DNA from: Methylocystis echinoides | GTDB taxonomy: Bacteria > Pseudomonadota > Alphaproteobacteria > Rhizobiales > Beijerinckiaceae | NCBI RefSeq assembly: GCF_040687965.1 | Contig: NZ_CP156084.1 | Location: forward strand, 882,501-946,500 | Length of the DNA: 64,000 nucleotides | Direction of reading: 5' to 3' | In this document: piece after piece, positions 25,922-35,545 of the stretch | Layout: each line of letters begins with the position of its first letter | How positions within the stretch are numbered: position 1 is the stretch's first letter | Position numbers and translations under genes: made by a program | The notes under the pieces: generated by a model | Database searches by the model: none | The model's input: only the letters and a program-made list of their open reading frames with translations | Told to the model about the DNA's origin: nothing

Positions 25922-26880
25922 CGCAAAAACTCATCGTCGCGACGCCCTCCAAGGGCCGCCTTCAGGAAAACGCCAACGCCTTCTTCGCCCGCGCGGGTCT
26001 GGAGCTGACTCAGGGGCGCGGCGCCCGCGACTATCGCGGCGCCATCGCCGGGCTGGACGGCGTCGAAGTCGCTTTTCTCTCGGCCTCCGAAATCACGAGC
26101 CGCCTGGCGCGCGGCGAGGCGCATTTCGGGATCACCGGCGAAGATCTCGTGCGCGAAGAAATCGCCGACCCGGACAGCAAAATCGAGTTGCTCGCGCCGC
26201 TCGGCTTCGGCCACGCCAATGTCGTCGTCGCCGCGCCGCAGGCCTGGATCGACGTTCGGGCCATGGCCGATCTCGCCGACATCGCCGACGGCTTTCGCGC
26301 CCGGCACGGGCGCGGGCTGCGCGTCGCCACGAAATATGTGAACACGACCCGCCGTTTCTTTGCGCAGCACGGCGTCGGCGACTATCGCATCGTCGAGAGC
26401 TCCGGGGCCACCGAAGGGGCGCCCGCGGCGGGCTCCGCCGATCTCATCGTCGACATTACGACGACCGGCGCGACCCTCGCCGCCAATGCGCTGAAGGTGC
26501 TGGAAGACGGCGTGATTTTGCGCTCCCAGGCCAATCTCGTCGCCTCGCTGGCCGCGCCCTGGAGCGAGACGGCGCGCGAAGCCGCGCGGGTGATCCTCTC
26601 CCGCATCGCGGCGGAAGAGGCGGCCCGCACGACTCGCGAGGTGCGCGCCGCCCTGCCCCTCTCCGACGAGACGCTGCGCGCGGCGGAAGCAACCTTCGGC
26701 GCGCGCCTGCGCGAGCGCCAAGGCGAGACGGCGACCTTCGCCTGCCCGACGAAACACGCGCCGGCGCTGGCCGACTGGCTGATCGGCAAGGGCGCGCAGA
26801 GCGTCACGAGCGCACGGCTGGATTACGTCTTCAACGCCGGCAATGCGCTGTGGGGACGGCTCGCAGGGCGGATCGGTTAA
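25918..26880 (+). CDS. hisG: ATP phosphoribosyltransferase catalytic subunit
   Basis: HisG joins ATP and PRPP to form phosphoribosyl-ATP. At 320 residues it is longer than the short HisG form (about 200-230) that normally needs HisZ. The catalytic core is clear ([15 protein letters not shown], and the PRPP loop [14 protein letters not shown]). A C-terminal extension of roughly 80 residues follows. It is translationally coupled to hisZ. I recall HisG of about this length, with HisZ, in Bradyrhizobium-like genomes. Confidence 0.94.
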   Translation: MTQKLIVATPSKGRLQENANAFFARAGLELTQGRGARDYRGAIAGLDGVEVAFLSASEITSRLARGEAHFGITGEDLVREEIADPDSKIELLAPLGFGHANVVVAAPQAWIDVRAMADLADIADGFRARHGRGLRVATKYVNTTRRFFAQHGVGDYRIVESSGATEGAPAAGSADLIVDITTTGATLAANALKVLEDGVILRSQANLVASLAAPWSETAREAARVILSRIAAEEAARTTREVRAALPLSDETLRAAEATFGARLRERQGETATFACPTKHAPALADWLIGKGAQSVTSARLDYVFNAGNALWGRLAGRIG

Positions 26881-26902
26881 AGCCCGCTTCGGGGAAACCT
26901 CG

Positions 26903-27663
26903 TCAACGCGTCTGCGTCAACAACAGGAACGCCGCGACGGGGTTTGTCGTCAAATAGCGCTTGGCGAGCCGCTTCGGCTCCAGCCCGAGCCGGAACGCCC
27001 ATTCGAGCCCGCGCCGCTGCATCCATTTCGGCGCGCGCCGCTTCGTCCCTCCGATGAAGTCGAACAGCCCGCCCGACGTCTTGATGATCTTCAATTCTTC
27101 AGGCGGGGCGCATAGTCGCGCACGAAATGCTGCTCGAGCGGAACGCCCATTGCGAGCCAAAGCATGTCGGGCGCGAGCGCATTGATCTCGTCGACCTTCT
27201 CCGCGAGGCGCCGCCCTTCCAGAAAGCCGTGCGAACGGCCGAGGATTTTCAGATCGGGCGCCGCGCGCCGCGTCGCCTCGAAGGCCGCGCGGTTCGCCTC
27301 TTCGCTCCCGCCGAGAAGATAGAAGCTCGCGCCCGTCTGTTGCGCGAGCAGCGCGACGACCGGATAGAGGTCGGTTGTCGCGACCCGCTCCGGCAACGGA
27401 TTTCGCGAAAAGAGATGCGAAGCCGAGACCAGCGGCTGGCCGTCGGCGGCAATCGAGTCGGCGTTGTCGATCAACCGGGCGAATTCTTTGTCGAAGACCC
27501 GGCGCGCCAGCACTTCGCCATTCACCGAGGTGAAGTAATAGGGCCCTTCCGGCCGCGCCGGGGCTTGCGCCAGATCGAGCATCAGCCGCGCCGTCTGCAT
27601 CAGATCGAGCCGGGCGACGGCGGCGCCGCCCACGAGAGTCGTCTCAATATCGTCGAGGATCAC
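26903..27663 (-). pseudogene. WecG/TagA/CpsF family glycosyltransferase, frameshifted
   Basis: This family transfers N-acetylmannosaminuronic acid or similar sugars to lipid-linked precursors of surface polysaccharides. The 5' part (27091-27663, GTG start) gives 190 residues with YYFTSVNGEVL and APDMLWLAMGVPLEQHF, then stops after APRLKN. The missing C-terminus is in the next frame down to 26903 (LKIIKTSGGLFDFIGG, RAPKWMQRRGLEWAFRLGLEP). One extra T in the TT near 27092 would join them as APRLKNLKIIK. Either a true pseudogene or a single-base sequencing error. Confidence 0.8.
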
Positions 27664-27743
27664 GACGCGCTTCCCGAGTCTGCCGGAATATGGCGAAGCT
27701 ACAGGAAGCGAGACGTAAACTCAGCAATAAAAATACGGTATGG

Positions 27744-28340
27744 TTAGCGAGGTTTTCCCGGTGGGATGGGGTCCGACTCCAGAAGCGCGAACAGCAGATG
27801 GTCGCGCCATTGCCCGTTGATATTCAGATAGGCCCGCGCATAACCCTCCTGCCGAAAGCCGACCCGCTCCAGAAGACGCTTGGAGGGCTCGTTATTGGGG
27901 AGGCAGGCGGCCTCGATCCGGTGCAGCCCCTGGCGCTCGAAAACATAGGCGCAGGCCGCCCGCACTGCGCGGGTCATATAGCCCTTGCCGGCGTAGGGCT
28001 CGCCCATCCAATAGCCGAGCGTCGCCGCCTGCGAGACGCCGCGGCGGACGTGGCCGAAGGAGAGGCCGCCCATGAGCGCGTCGTCCTCCTCCCGAAAGAC
28101 GAAGAAGGAATAGGCCTCGTCGCGGGCCATTTCCTCGGCGTGGCGGCGCACACGATATCTGAAACTGGCGCGGGTGAGGTCGTCCGCGGGCCAGATGGGC
28201 TCCCAGGGCGTGAGAAACGCCCGGCTTTTCTCGCGCAGCGTCGACCATTCGACATAGTCGCGCATCTCCGAGGGGCGCAGATACACCCCCTCGCCCCGGA
28301 TCGGCATGTCGCGACGGCCAATGACGCCAAAGAGAGCCAT
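27744..28340 (-). CDS. GNAT-family N-acetyltransferase (RimJ/RimL type)
   Basis: A 198-residue acetyltransferase resembling RimJ, which acetylates the N-terminus of a ribosomal protein. Visible features are the N-terminal YLRPSEMRDYVEW strand, the acetyl-CoA loop GYWMGEPYAGKGYMTRAV and the NNEPSKRLLERVGF helix. ATG 28340 lies 16 nt after the thrC stop, making it the last gene of the downstream cta unit. ATG 28307 is an alternative start. The substrate is inferred from family and context only. Confidence 0.88.
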   Translation of the reverse strand: MALFGVIGRRDMPIRGEGVYLRPSEMRDYVEWSTLREKSRAFLTPWEPIWPADDLTRASFRYRVRRHAEEMARDEAYSFFVFREEDDALMGGLSFGHVRRGVSQAATLGYWMGEPYAGKGYMTRAVRAACAYVFERQGLHRIEAACLPNNEPSKRLLERVGFRQEGYARAYLNINGQWRDHLLFALLESDPIPPGKPR

Positions 28341-28356
28341 GTCCAACCCGTAACGC

Positions 28357-29817
28357 TCAAATTTGCGCCGCGCGGGCGCGCTCGGCGATGAAGGCGGCGA
28401 CGCGCGCCTCGTCGTTTTCGAGAACGGTGAAACGCTCCGGCGCCTCGAGGCGCGCTGCAAGCGGCTCGGGCAATCGCGGCCGGTGGCCGATGGCCCGCTC
28501 GATCGCCTCCGGGAATTTCGCGGGATGCGCCGTCGAGAGCGCGACGACCGGCGTCGCGGGGTCCTTTTCGAGCCGTGTGCGCGCCGCGCGCACGCCCGTC
28601 GCCGTATGCGGATCGAGCACATAGCCGGCTTCGCGCCATGTCCGAGCGATTTCCGCCGTGGTCTGCGCCTCCCCGACCGACAGCGCCTCGAATTCGGCTC
28701 GAATGGCCTCGAGCGGCGCTGGCGGGATCTCGAAGGCGCCCGACTGCTCGAGCGAGGCGAAGGCCGCGCGCACCGCCGCATGGTCGCGGCCCGTCGCGTC
28801 GAACAGGAGGCGCTCGAAATTGGAGGAAACCTGAATGTCCATCGAGGGCGACTGCGTCGGCGTCACGCCGCGCGGTTCGTATCGCCCTGTCGCCAGCGCG
28901 CGGGCGAGAATGTCGTTGGCGTTGGTGGCGACGATCAGCCGGTCGACCGGCAGGCCCATGCGCTTGGCGATATAGCCGGCGAGCACGTCGCCGAAATTGC
29001 CGGTGGGCACGGCGTAGGAGATGCGTCGATGCGGCGCGCCGAGCGCCACGCCGCTGGTGAAATAATAGACCATCTGTGCGACGACGCGCGCCCAATTGAT
29101 CGAATTGACGCCGGCGAGCGCGACCCGTTCGCGGAACGGCTTGTTTCGAAACAGCCGCTTGAGAATGTTCTGCGCGTCGTCGAAGGTCCCTTGCAGCGCA
29201 ATCGTGTGGACGTTGTCGTCGGCGACGGTCGTCATCTGCCGCCGCTGAACCTCCGAGACGCGCCCATGCGGATAGAGGATGAAGACGTCGACGCGCGGCA
29301 GGCCGCGAAACGCCTCGATCGCGGCGGCGCCCGTGTCGCCGGAGGTCGCGCCGACGATGGTGGCGCGCAGATTCCGCTTTTCCAGGAGGTCGTTCATCAT
29401 GCGGCCGAGAAGCTGCATCGCCAGATCCTTGAAGGCGAGCGTCGGCCCGTGGAAAAGCTCCAGGACGAACAGGTTGTCGGCGATCTGCGTCAGCGGCGCG
29501 ATGGCGCGGTGGCGGAAGCTCGCATAGGCCGCCTCGGCCTGGCCCGGCAGCCCCGCCTCCGACGCCGCCTCGCTCACGAAAGGCGCGATGAGCCGCGCCG
29601 CCGCCTCGGCGTAGGGAACGCCGGCAAGCGCCGCGATCTCGCCCGGCGCGACATGCGGATAGGCGAGCGGCGCGTAAAGACCGCCGTCCGTCGCCAAGCC
29701 GGCGAGCAAAACATCCTCGAAGGCAAGCTGCGCGGCTTCTCCGCGCGTCGAAAGATAACGCAACTGTCTCGATCCATTCGGGCAGGCGACGCGAGGACGC
29801 GCGTCGGCGCCTTTCAT
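28357..29817 (-). CDS. thrC: Threonine synthase
   Basis: A PLP enzyme converting O-phosphohomoserine to threonine. At 486 residues it is near the family size. The PLP lysine is K130 in HGPTLAFKD, and GATSGDTGAAA forms the phosphate loop. The family usually starts close to MRYLSTRGEA, so a TTG start at 29763 (18 codons in) is possible instead of ATG 29817. Its place behind SURF1 in the cta region is conserved in many Hyphomicrobiales. Confidence 0.95.
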   Translation of the reverse strand: MKGADARPRVACPNGSRQLRYLSTRGEAAQLAFEDVLLAGLATDGGLYAPLAYPHVAPGEIAALAGVPYAEAAARLIAPFVSEAASEAGLPGQAEAAYASFRHRAIAPLTQIADNLFVLELFHGPTLAFKDLAMQLLGRMMNDLLEKRNLRATIVGATSGDTGAAAIEAFRGLPRVDVFILYPHGRVSEVQRRQMTTVADDNVHTIALQGTFDDAQNILKRLFRNKPFRERVALAGVNSINWARVVAQMVYYFTSGVALGAPHRRISYAVPTGNFGDVLAGYIAKRMGLPVDRLIVATNANDILARALATGRYEPRGVTPTQSPSMDIQVSSNFERLLFDATGRDHAAVRAAFASLEQSGAFEIPPAPLEAIRAEFEALSVGEAQTTAEIARTWREAGYVLDPHTATGVRAARTRLEKDPATPVVALSTAHPAKFPEAIERAIGHRPRLPEPLAARLEAPERFTVLENDEARVAAFIAERARAAQI

Positions 29818-29858
29818 AGCATATTCGCGCGCCTCGCAAGCATTGGCGTGTGCGCGAT

Positions 29859-30596
29859 CTAGCCGTCGCGGGCCAGACGGGCGCGGGCAAAAATCATAAA
29901 GATCACGACGAGCGCCACGGCCAGCGAGAACCAGGTGAGCGCATAGGACAAATGGTTGTTGGCGAATTCCGGGGTCGCCGGAACGAGGCGCGGCAAGCCG
30001 CTCGGCCCCGCACTCGAGGGGCGTTCGAGCGCCAGCGTGAAGGGCGCGGCGTCCGAGAGGCCCAGCCGGGCGGCGATGGCGTCGGGATCGCGCGTGAACC
30101 AGGTGAAGCGGTCCGGCGTATCCGAAGGCGTAAAAAAGTTGCGGCGCTGGGGGGCGTGCAGAAGGCCGGTGAGCGTGACGTCGCCCGCCGGCGGCGCGCG
30201 CCCTGCGGCGTCATCCGCCCGTGACGCCGGAATAAAACCGCGCTCGACGAGAATCTCGCCGCCCGAGGCGAGGGCGAAGGGCGTCACGACCATATAGCCC
30301 GGCTCGAGGCCGAAGCCCTCCGGCGGCTTCATGAAGACGAGCGCGTCTCGCCCCGGAAGGTAACTGCCTTCGGCGGCCACATGAGCGAATTCATAGTCGG
30401 CGGGCGCAAGCGACGCCCATTCGCTGCGCGGCGGGACGGGCTTCGGCGCGAGATGGACGCGCGCCTCGACGCGGGCGATGAGCGCCTCTTTCTCCCCGAG
30501 GCGGCGCAATTGCCAGACGCCGAGGCCGAGGAGCAGCGCGAAGACGAGCGCGGTCGCGACCGCCGGTCCCCACAGCGCCCGCGCGCCGCTCCTCAT
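29859..30596 (-). CDS. SURF1 family cytochrome oxidase assembly protein
   Basis: A 245-residue inner-membrane protein with two helices flanking a periplasmic domain: the N-terminal helix ends in GLGVWQLRRLGEK, and the C-terminal one is in HLSYALTWFSLAVALVVIF. WQLRR and ERGFIPA are SURF1 hallmarks. SURF1 helps insert heme a into subunit I of aa3 oxidase. Its ATG overlaps the DUF983 stop (ATGA). Confidence 0.93.
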   Translation of the reverse strand: MRSGARALWGPAVATALVFALLLGLGVWQLRRLGEKEALIARVEARVHLAPKPVPPRSEWASLAPADYEFAHVAAEGSYLPGRDALVFMKPPEGFGLEPGYMVVTPFALASGGEILVERGFIPASRADDAAGRAPPAGDVTLTGLLHAPQRRNFFTPSDTPDRFTWFTRDPDAIAARLGLSDAAPFTLALERPSSAGPSGLPRLVPATPEFANNHLSYALTWFSLAVALVVIFMIFARARLARDG

Positions 30597-30970
30597 GATT
30601 CGCGCCGGCCCTCTTCCGCCTTGTTGAAATATTGCAGGGCGATCAACAGACCCTTCGTTGGGCGCAGCAGCCCGACGCAGACGATCACCGAGAGCGGCAG
30701 GAAGATCAGCGCATGGATCCAGTACGACGGCTGATAAACAACCTCGATGTACCAGGCGAGGCCGACAATGATGAAGCCGGCGATGGTCATCACGAAGATC
30801 GCCGGCCCGTCGCCGGTGTCGGCGAAGGAGAAGTCGAGCCCGCAGACCTCGCATTGCGGCGCGACCTGCAGAAGCCCCTTGATCATATGTCCCTTGCTGC
30901 AGCGGGGGCACTTGCCGAGCAACCCGTCAATGTAGATTTGCGCGGGCGGATAAACCTGCTCTTCAGCCAT
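30593..30970 (-). CDS. DUF983 membrane protein
   Basis: A 125-residue protein with two CxxC pairs (GKCPRCSKG and PQCEVCGLD) near the N-terminus, likely a zinc knuckle, followed by two helices (about 55-77 and 82-105). DUF983 genes sit in cta clusters of alphaproteobacteria between ctaE and surf1, so a role in oxidase assembly is inferred. It starts 17 nt after a strong terminator-like hairpin. Confidence 0.9.
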   Translation of the reverse strand: MAEEQVYPPAQIYIDGLLGKCPRCSKGHMIKGLLQVAPQCEVCGLDFSFADTGDGPAIFVMTIAGFIIVGLAWYIEVVYQPSYWIHALIFLPLSVIVCVGLLRPTKGLLIALQYFNKAEEGRRES

Positions 30971-30986
30971 TCTAAGCTCGCTTGCT

Positions 30987-31018
30987 AAAGAAAACGGCCA
31001 CGGCGGCGCCGTGACCGT
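30987..31018 (-). terminator. Terminator-like hairpin between ctaE and DUF983
   Basis: On the minus strand ACGGTCACGGC (31018-31008) pairs with GCCGTGGCCGT (31004-30994) over 11 bp with one G-U and a three-base loop, followed by TTTTCTTT. It looks like a true intrinsic terminator, yet it sits inside an otherwise codirectional cluster. It probably ends most ctaC-ctaE transcripts. Confidence 0.85.
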
Positions 31019-31050
31019 CTCAATCCGGTCGTGAGGTTGCTCGCGGAGCC

Positions 31051-31941
31051 TTACTCCATCGCGCCGCCCCAGTTCCCCCAAACATATATGCAGAAGAACA
31101 GGAACAGCCAGACCACGTCGACGAAGTGCCAGTACCAGGCGGCGAACTCGAAGCCGAGATGCTGATCCGGCTTGAAGTGGCCCTTGAAGGCGCGGGCGAG
31201 GCACACGATCAGGAACAGCGTCCCGACGATCACATGGAAACCGTGGAAACCCGTGGCCATGAAGAAGGTCGAGCCGTAATTCGTCGCCGCCGGATGCGCC
31301 GGATCGAAGGAGAAGGCGAAAGGCGCATGGGCATATTCATAGCCCTGGATGGCCGTGAACAGCAGGCCCAGCGCGATCGTAGCGATCAGGCCTTTCTTGA
31401 GCTGGTCGCGGTCGTTGTGGAGCAGGCCGTGATGCGCCCAGGTCAGCGTCGCGCCGGAGGTTAGAAGGATAACGGTGTTGAGCAGCGGCAACTTCCACGG
31501 GCTCAGCACTTCGACGCCCTTCGGCGGCCAAACGCCCTGGAACAGTTCGGTGCGGGTCACCTGCCAGACGTCGTCGGGAAAAATGCTCGAGTTGAAGAAG
31601 GCCCAGAACCAGGCGACGAAGAACATCACCTCGGACAGGATGAACAGAATCATGCCGTAGCGATGATGCAGCTGGACGACGGGCGTATGATCGCCCTTGT
31701 CCTGCGCCTCGCGGACGACGTCGCTCCACCAGCCGTACATGACCGCGAGGATCGCGGCAAAGCCCGCGAAAAACAGCGTTCCGCCCCAGGTCTGGCCGTA
31801 GATCGGCGCGCCCTTGTGCTGCGCCATCCACATGATGGCGCCGATGGCGGTGGCGAGCGCGGCGAAGGCGCCGGCGATCGGCCACGGACTCGGATCGACG
31901 AGGTGATAATCGTGTTGAGGTTTCGCGTGTCCGTCGGCCAT
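31051..31941 (-). CDS. ctaE: Cytochrome c oxidase subunit III
   Basis: A 296-residue seven-helix membrane protein of aa3 oxidase. HDYHLVDPSPWPI at the N-terminus, ILFILSEVMFFVAWFWAF in the middle and the C-terminal AAWYWHFVDVVWLFLF are typical. Subunit III stabilises subunit I and its proton uptake. It is the last gene before the hairpin at 30987. Confidence 0.97.
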   Translation of the reverse strand: MADGHAKPQHDYHLVDPSPWPIAGAFAALATAIGAIMWMAQHKGAPIYGQTWGGTLFFAGFAAILAVMYGWWSDVVREAQDKGDHTPVVQLHHRYGMILFILSEVMFFVAWFWAFFNSSIFPDDVWQVTRTELFQGVWPPKGVEVLSPWKLPLLNTVILLTSGATLTWAHHGLLHNDRDQLKKGLIATIALGLLFTAIQGYEYAHAPFAFSFDPAHPAATNYGSTFFMATGFHGFHVIVGTLFLIVCLARAFKGHFKPDQHLGFEFAAWYWHFVDVVWLFLFFCIYVWGNWGGAME

Positions 31942-32018
31942 TTTTAGTTTTCCTCGTCATGCGCCGGTCGCCCGGCGTGTTCTTAGGTTATACGCTTCCC
32001 GCCGTGCGTCGCCGGCGG

Positions 32019-32609
32019 TCAGGACTTTGGCTTCTGCCCGGCCGCGTCGCTGGTCTTCGCCGGCGATTTGGTCGGATAGAAGGAATAGGACAGGGTGATT
32101 TCCTGCACCCGGCGCATCGTTTCGTCCGATTCGAGCGCGGGATCGAGATAGAAAACGACCGGCCATTCGGCCGTCTGATGCGGGCCCAGACGCTGCTCGT
32201 CGAAGCAGAAACACTGCACCTTCACGAAAAAGGCGCCCGCCTGATCGGGGCTGACGTTGTAGGCGGCCTGGCCGCTCGTCTCCTTGTCGGAGAGATTGGC
32301 GACCTTGTAATAGACCGTCGTCGTCTCGCCCGTGCGCAGGGAAACTTTCGCGACCTCCGGCTCGAAGCGCCAGGGCAGATCGCGCGAGACATTGGCGTCG
32401 AAGCGGACTGTCAAATGGCGTTCGCCCTGTGTGGCGGCGACGGTTTTTCCCACTTGTGGCGTGCCGCCGAAACCGGTCGCGGCGCAAAAGGCGCGGTAGA
32501 GCGGCACGGAGGCGAAGGAAAGCCCGAGCATGCCCAGAGAGCCAATCACCAGCGCCGCGGCGACGGCGCGCGGAGAGCGACGCGTCTTTTCTGGGGCCGG
32601 CCCGGTCAT
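32019..32609 (-). CDS. ctaG: Cytochrome c oxidase copper-delivery protein Cox11/CtaG
   Basis: A 196-residue protein with one N-terminal helix (about 15-37) and a periplasmic immunoglobulin-like domain. The copper-binding CFCF motif is in VQCFCFDEQ. It delivers copper to the CuB site of subunit I. It starts 1 nt after coxF, so the two are tightly coupled. Confidence 0.96.
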   Translation of the reverse strand: MTGPAPEKTRRSPRAVAAALVIGSLGMLGLSFASVPLYRAFCAATGFGGTPQVGKTVAATQGERHLTVRFDANVSRDLPWRFEPEVAKVSLRTGETTTVYYKVANLSDKETSGQAAYNVSPDQAGAFFVKVQCFCFDEQRLGPHQTAEWPVVFYLDPALESDETMRRVQEITLSYSFYPTKSPAKTSDAAGQKPKS

Positions 32610-32610
32610 C

Positions 32611-32799
32611 TCAAATTGCCCGACTGGCGACGGCGCCGCCGAGCCGGACCACCGTGATCGCGTAAAACAGAATGGCGAGCAGCGCCACGGCCACGCCGAT
32701 GGCGATGTTGCGGGCGCGCCGGCTGCGCGCCTGCTCGGGGGTCAGCACGACGCCGTCCTCGGCCTGGCCGCCTCTCGTCTCATTGTGCTGGCTGCTCAT
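32611..32799 (-). CDS. coxF: CoxF-like small membrane protein
   Basis: A 62-residue protein with a charged N-terminus (VVLTPEQARSRRARN) and a single helix (IAIGVAVALLAILFYAITVV). A short ORF of this type sits between ctaB and ctaG in rhizobial cox clusters and is named CoxF; its function is not established. The name rests on position and pattern. Confidence 0.8.
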   Translation of the reverse strand: MSSQHNETRGGQAEDGVVLTPEQARSRRARNIAIGVAVALLAILFYAITVVRLGGAVASRAI

Positions 32800-32820
32800 G
32801 TGTTTTCCCTTTTGTCCCGC

Positions 32821-33753
32821 TTAGACGTATCCGGCGAGATGCGCGGCGCGCTCGGCGACGATAATGAGGAACAGCAGGAACAGATAGGAAATGGAGAACA
32901 GGAACAGCCGCAGTGACGCGCGGCGCGCTGCGTCGCCCTCGCGCTTGCGATAGACCCGCACCGCGAGCCAGACGAGATAGAGGCCCGAAACGATCGCGAC
33001 GACCCCATAGACGCCTGTCGCAAAGCCCATCAGCCAGGGAAGGACGCCAAGCGGCGCGAGCAGCAGCGAGTAGATCAGGATCTCGAGCCGCGTGCGGTCG
33101 GCGCCATGGACATTGGGCATCATCGGAACGCCGGCGCGGCCGTAGTCCTCATGCTTGAGGATGGCCAGCGCCCAAAAATGCGGCGGCGTCCAGACGAAGA
33201 TGATGGCGAACAAGACCACGCTCGCGAGCGAGACGTCGCCCATCGCGGCGGCGTAGCCGACGATCGGCGGCAGCGCCCCGGCGGCGCCGCCGATGACGAT
33301 GTTTTGCGGCGTCGAACGCTTCAGCCACATCGTATAGATCACGACGTAGAAGAAAATGGTGAAGGCGAGCAGCGCGGCCGCCAGCCAGTTGGTGGCGAAG
33401 CCCAGCGTGAAGACCGAGAACAGCGCCAGCACGAGGCCAAAGGCGAGCGCCGATTCGGGCTCCATGCGGCCGGCGGGAATCGGGCGCAGCCGCGTGCGGG
33501 TCATCACCGCATCGATGTCGGCGTCGAACCACATGTTGAGCGCGCCCGACGCGCCCGCGCCCACAGCGATGGCGAGAAGCGCGGTGAAGACGATGAAAGG
33601 ATGCGGCGGCGTCGGCGCGAGCAGAAGCCCCGCGAGCGCCGTCAGCACGACAAGCGACATGACGCGCGGCTTCAAGAGCCGGAAATAATCGGACGGCGCG
33701 GCAACCGGAATGCGCGGGCTCTGGCCGTCGTCGAGATAGGATGCGTCGCTCAT
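32821..33753 (-). CDS. ctaB: Protoheme IX farnesyltransferase (heme O synthase)
   Basis: A UbiA-family prenyltransferase (310 residues, about nine helices) that farnesylates heme b to heme o for aa3 oxidase. The Asp-rich motif [15 protein letters not shown] and a second motif around [12 protein letters not shown]-like [12 protein letters not shown] are present. ATG 33753 gives [10 protein letters not shown]. It follows ctaD by 92 nt, a spacer that holds a large hairpin. Confidence 0.96.
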   Translation of the reverse strand: MSDASYLDDGQSPRIPVAAPSDYFRLLKPRVMSLVVLTALAGLLLAPTPPHPFIVFTALLAIAVGAGASGALNMWFDADIDAVMTRTRLRPIPAGRMEPESALAFGLVLALFSVFTLGFATNWLAAALLAFTIFFYVVIYTMWLKRSTPQNIVIGGAAGALPPIVGYAAAMGDVSLASVVLFAIIFVWTPPHFWALAILKHEDYGRAGVPMMPNVHGADRTRLEILIYSLLLAPLGVLPWLMGFATGVYGVVAIVSGLYLVWLAVRVYRKREGDAARRASLRLFLFSISYLFLLFLIIVAERAAHLAGYV

Positions 33754-33803
33754 CGCCGTCGCTCTTGACACTGACAGGAACGAGTAGGCCGCGGTTATCG
33801 CGG

Positions 33804-33835
33804 CAGCCGGCGCAGGGTCATACCCGCGCCGGCTG
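33804..33835 (-). other. Strong hairpin between ctaD and ctaB
   Basis: CAGCCGGCGC (33804-33813) and GCGCCGGCTG (33826-33835) pair perfectly, with an inner GGG/CCC. No T-run follows on the minus strand, so it is more likely an mRNA-stability or processing hairpin at the ctaD 3' end than a terminator. Confidence 0.6.
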
Positions 33836-33845
33836 TTGTCGTCTG

Positions 33846-35507
33846 TTACTGGTGGCCCGGTCCGGAGATGCGCGGCAGCACCTCGAACTGGTGGAAGGGC
33901 GGCGGCGAAGGCAGCGTCCATTCCAGCGTCGTGGCGCCGGGGCCCCACGGATTCGCGCCCGCCTCACGCTTCCGCGCAAAGGCTTCATACACAGCGTAGA
34001 AGAAGATCAGCATGCTCAGCACGCCGATGAACGCGCCGATCGACGAGATGTAGTTCCAGAGCGCGAAAGCGTCCGGATAGTCGATGTAGCGGCGCGGCAT
34101 GCCGGCGAGGCCGAGGAAGTGCTGCGGGAAGAAGGTGAGGTTGATGCCGATGAAGAACACGATGAAGTGCGCCTTCGACAGGGTCTCATTGTAGAGATAG
34201 CCCGTCATCTTCGGGAACCAGTAGTAGAAGCCCGCGAAGACGGCGAAGACCGCGCCGAGCGACATCGTGTAGTGGAAGTGCGCCACCACGAAATAGGTTT
34301 CGTGCAGCTGACGGTCGGCGCTCGCATTCGCCAGCACGACGCCCGTGACGCCGCCCATGACGAAGACGAAGATGAAGCCGATCGCCCAGACCATCGGCGC
34401 GCGGAAGGTGATCGAACCGCCCCACATCGTGGCGATCCAGGAGAACACCTTGATGCCGGTCGGCACCGCGATCACCATGGTGGCGAAGACGAAGTAGCGC
34501 TGCGCATTGAGCGACAGGCCGACCGTATACATGTGGTGCGCCCACACGATGCAGCCCAGGAAGCCGATGGCGACCATGGCGTAGGCCATGCCGAGATAGC
34601 CGAAGACCGGCTTCTTGGAGAAGGTCGACACGATATGGCTGATGAGGCCGAAGGCCGGCAGGATCAGCACATAGACTTCCGGATGGCCGAAGAACCAGAA
34701 CAGATGCTGGAACAGCAGCGGATCGCCGCCGCCGGCCGGATCATAGAACATGGTGCCGAAGTTGCGGTCCGTCAGCAGCATGGTGATGGCGCCGGCGAGA
34801 ACCGGAAGCGTCAGAACGAGCAGGAAGGCCGTCACCAGCATGGCCCAGGCGAACAGCGGCATCTTGTGCAGCGTCATGCCGGGCGCGCGCATATTGAAGA
34901 TCGTGGTGATGAAATTGATCGAGCCCAGGATCGACGACGCGCCCGCGAGATGCAGCGACAGAATGACGAAGTCCATCGCCGGACCGGGATGGCCGATGTT
35001 CGAGGACAGAGGCGGATAGAAGACCCAGCCGCCGCCAAAGCCCATCATGCCCGGCGCGCCCTCGACGAACATCGACAGCACCAGAAGGATCAGCGAGACC
35101 GCGAGGAACCAGAAGGAGATATTGTTGAGGCGCGGAAAGGCCATGTCCGGCGCGCCGATCATGATCGGCACGAACCAGTTGGCGAAGCCGCCCATCAGCG
35201 CGGGCATGACCATGAAGAAGATCATGAGCACGCCATGCGCGGTGATGAAGACGTTGTAGAGATTTTTGCCGGCGTCGGCGCCCATCGAGGGGTCGGCGTG
35301 GTTGATGAGCTGCGCGAGTCCCGGGAAAACGCCGATGCCCGGATACATGAGCTCCGCGCGGATTGCGACAGACATGAGCGCGCCGACCACGCCGCCGATG
35401 ACGGCAAGGATCAGATAGAGCGTGCCGATGTCCTTGTGGTTCGTGGAGAAGAGAAAGCGGCGCAGGCCCCTCGGATGGTCATGCGCTGCGGCAGTCGAAC
35501 TCGCCAT
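33846..35507 (-). CDS. ctaD: Cytochrome c oxidase subunit I
   Basis: The catalytic subunit (553 residues, 12 helices) holding heme a and the heme a3-CuB site. The CuB ligands and Tyr are in [14 protein letters not shown], with more CuB ligands in [10 protein letters not shown]. The heme ligands are in [12 protein letters not shown]. This is the A-type proton-pumping oxidase for aerobic growth. It lies 38 nt after ctaC. Confidence 0.98.
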   Translation of the reverse strand: MASSTAAAHDHPRGLRRFLFSTNHKDIGTLYLILAVIGGVVGALMSVAIRAELMYPGIGVFPGLAQLINHADPSMGADAGKNLYNVFITAHGVLMIFFMVMPALMGGFANWFVPIMIGAPDMAFPRLNNISFWFLAVSLILLVLSMFVEGAPGMMGFGGGWVFYPPLSSNIGHPGPAMDFVILSLHLAGASSILGSINFITTIFNMRAPGMTLHKMPLFAWAMLVTAFLLVLTLPVLAGAITMLLTDRNFGTMFYDPAGGGDPLLFQHLFWFFGHPEVYVLILPAFGLISHIVSTFSKKPVFGYLGMAYAMVAIGFLGCIVWAHHMYTVGLSLNAQRYFVFATMVIAVPTGIKVFSWIATMWGGSITFRAPMVWAIGFIFVFVMGGVTGVVLANASADRQLHETYFVVAHFHYTMSLGAVFAVFAGFYYWFPKMTGYLYNETLSKAHFIVFFIGINLTFFPQHFLGLAGMPRRYIDYPDAFALWNYISSIGAFIGVLSMLIFFYAVYEAFARKREAGANPWGPGATTLEWTLPSPPPFHQFEVLPRISGPGHQ

Positions 35508-35545
35508 CGTTTTGTCCTCGATGTCTTATGTTGTCTTGCGTCGGG

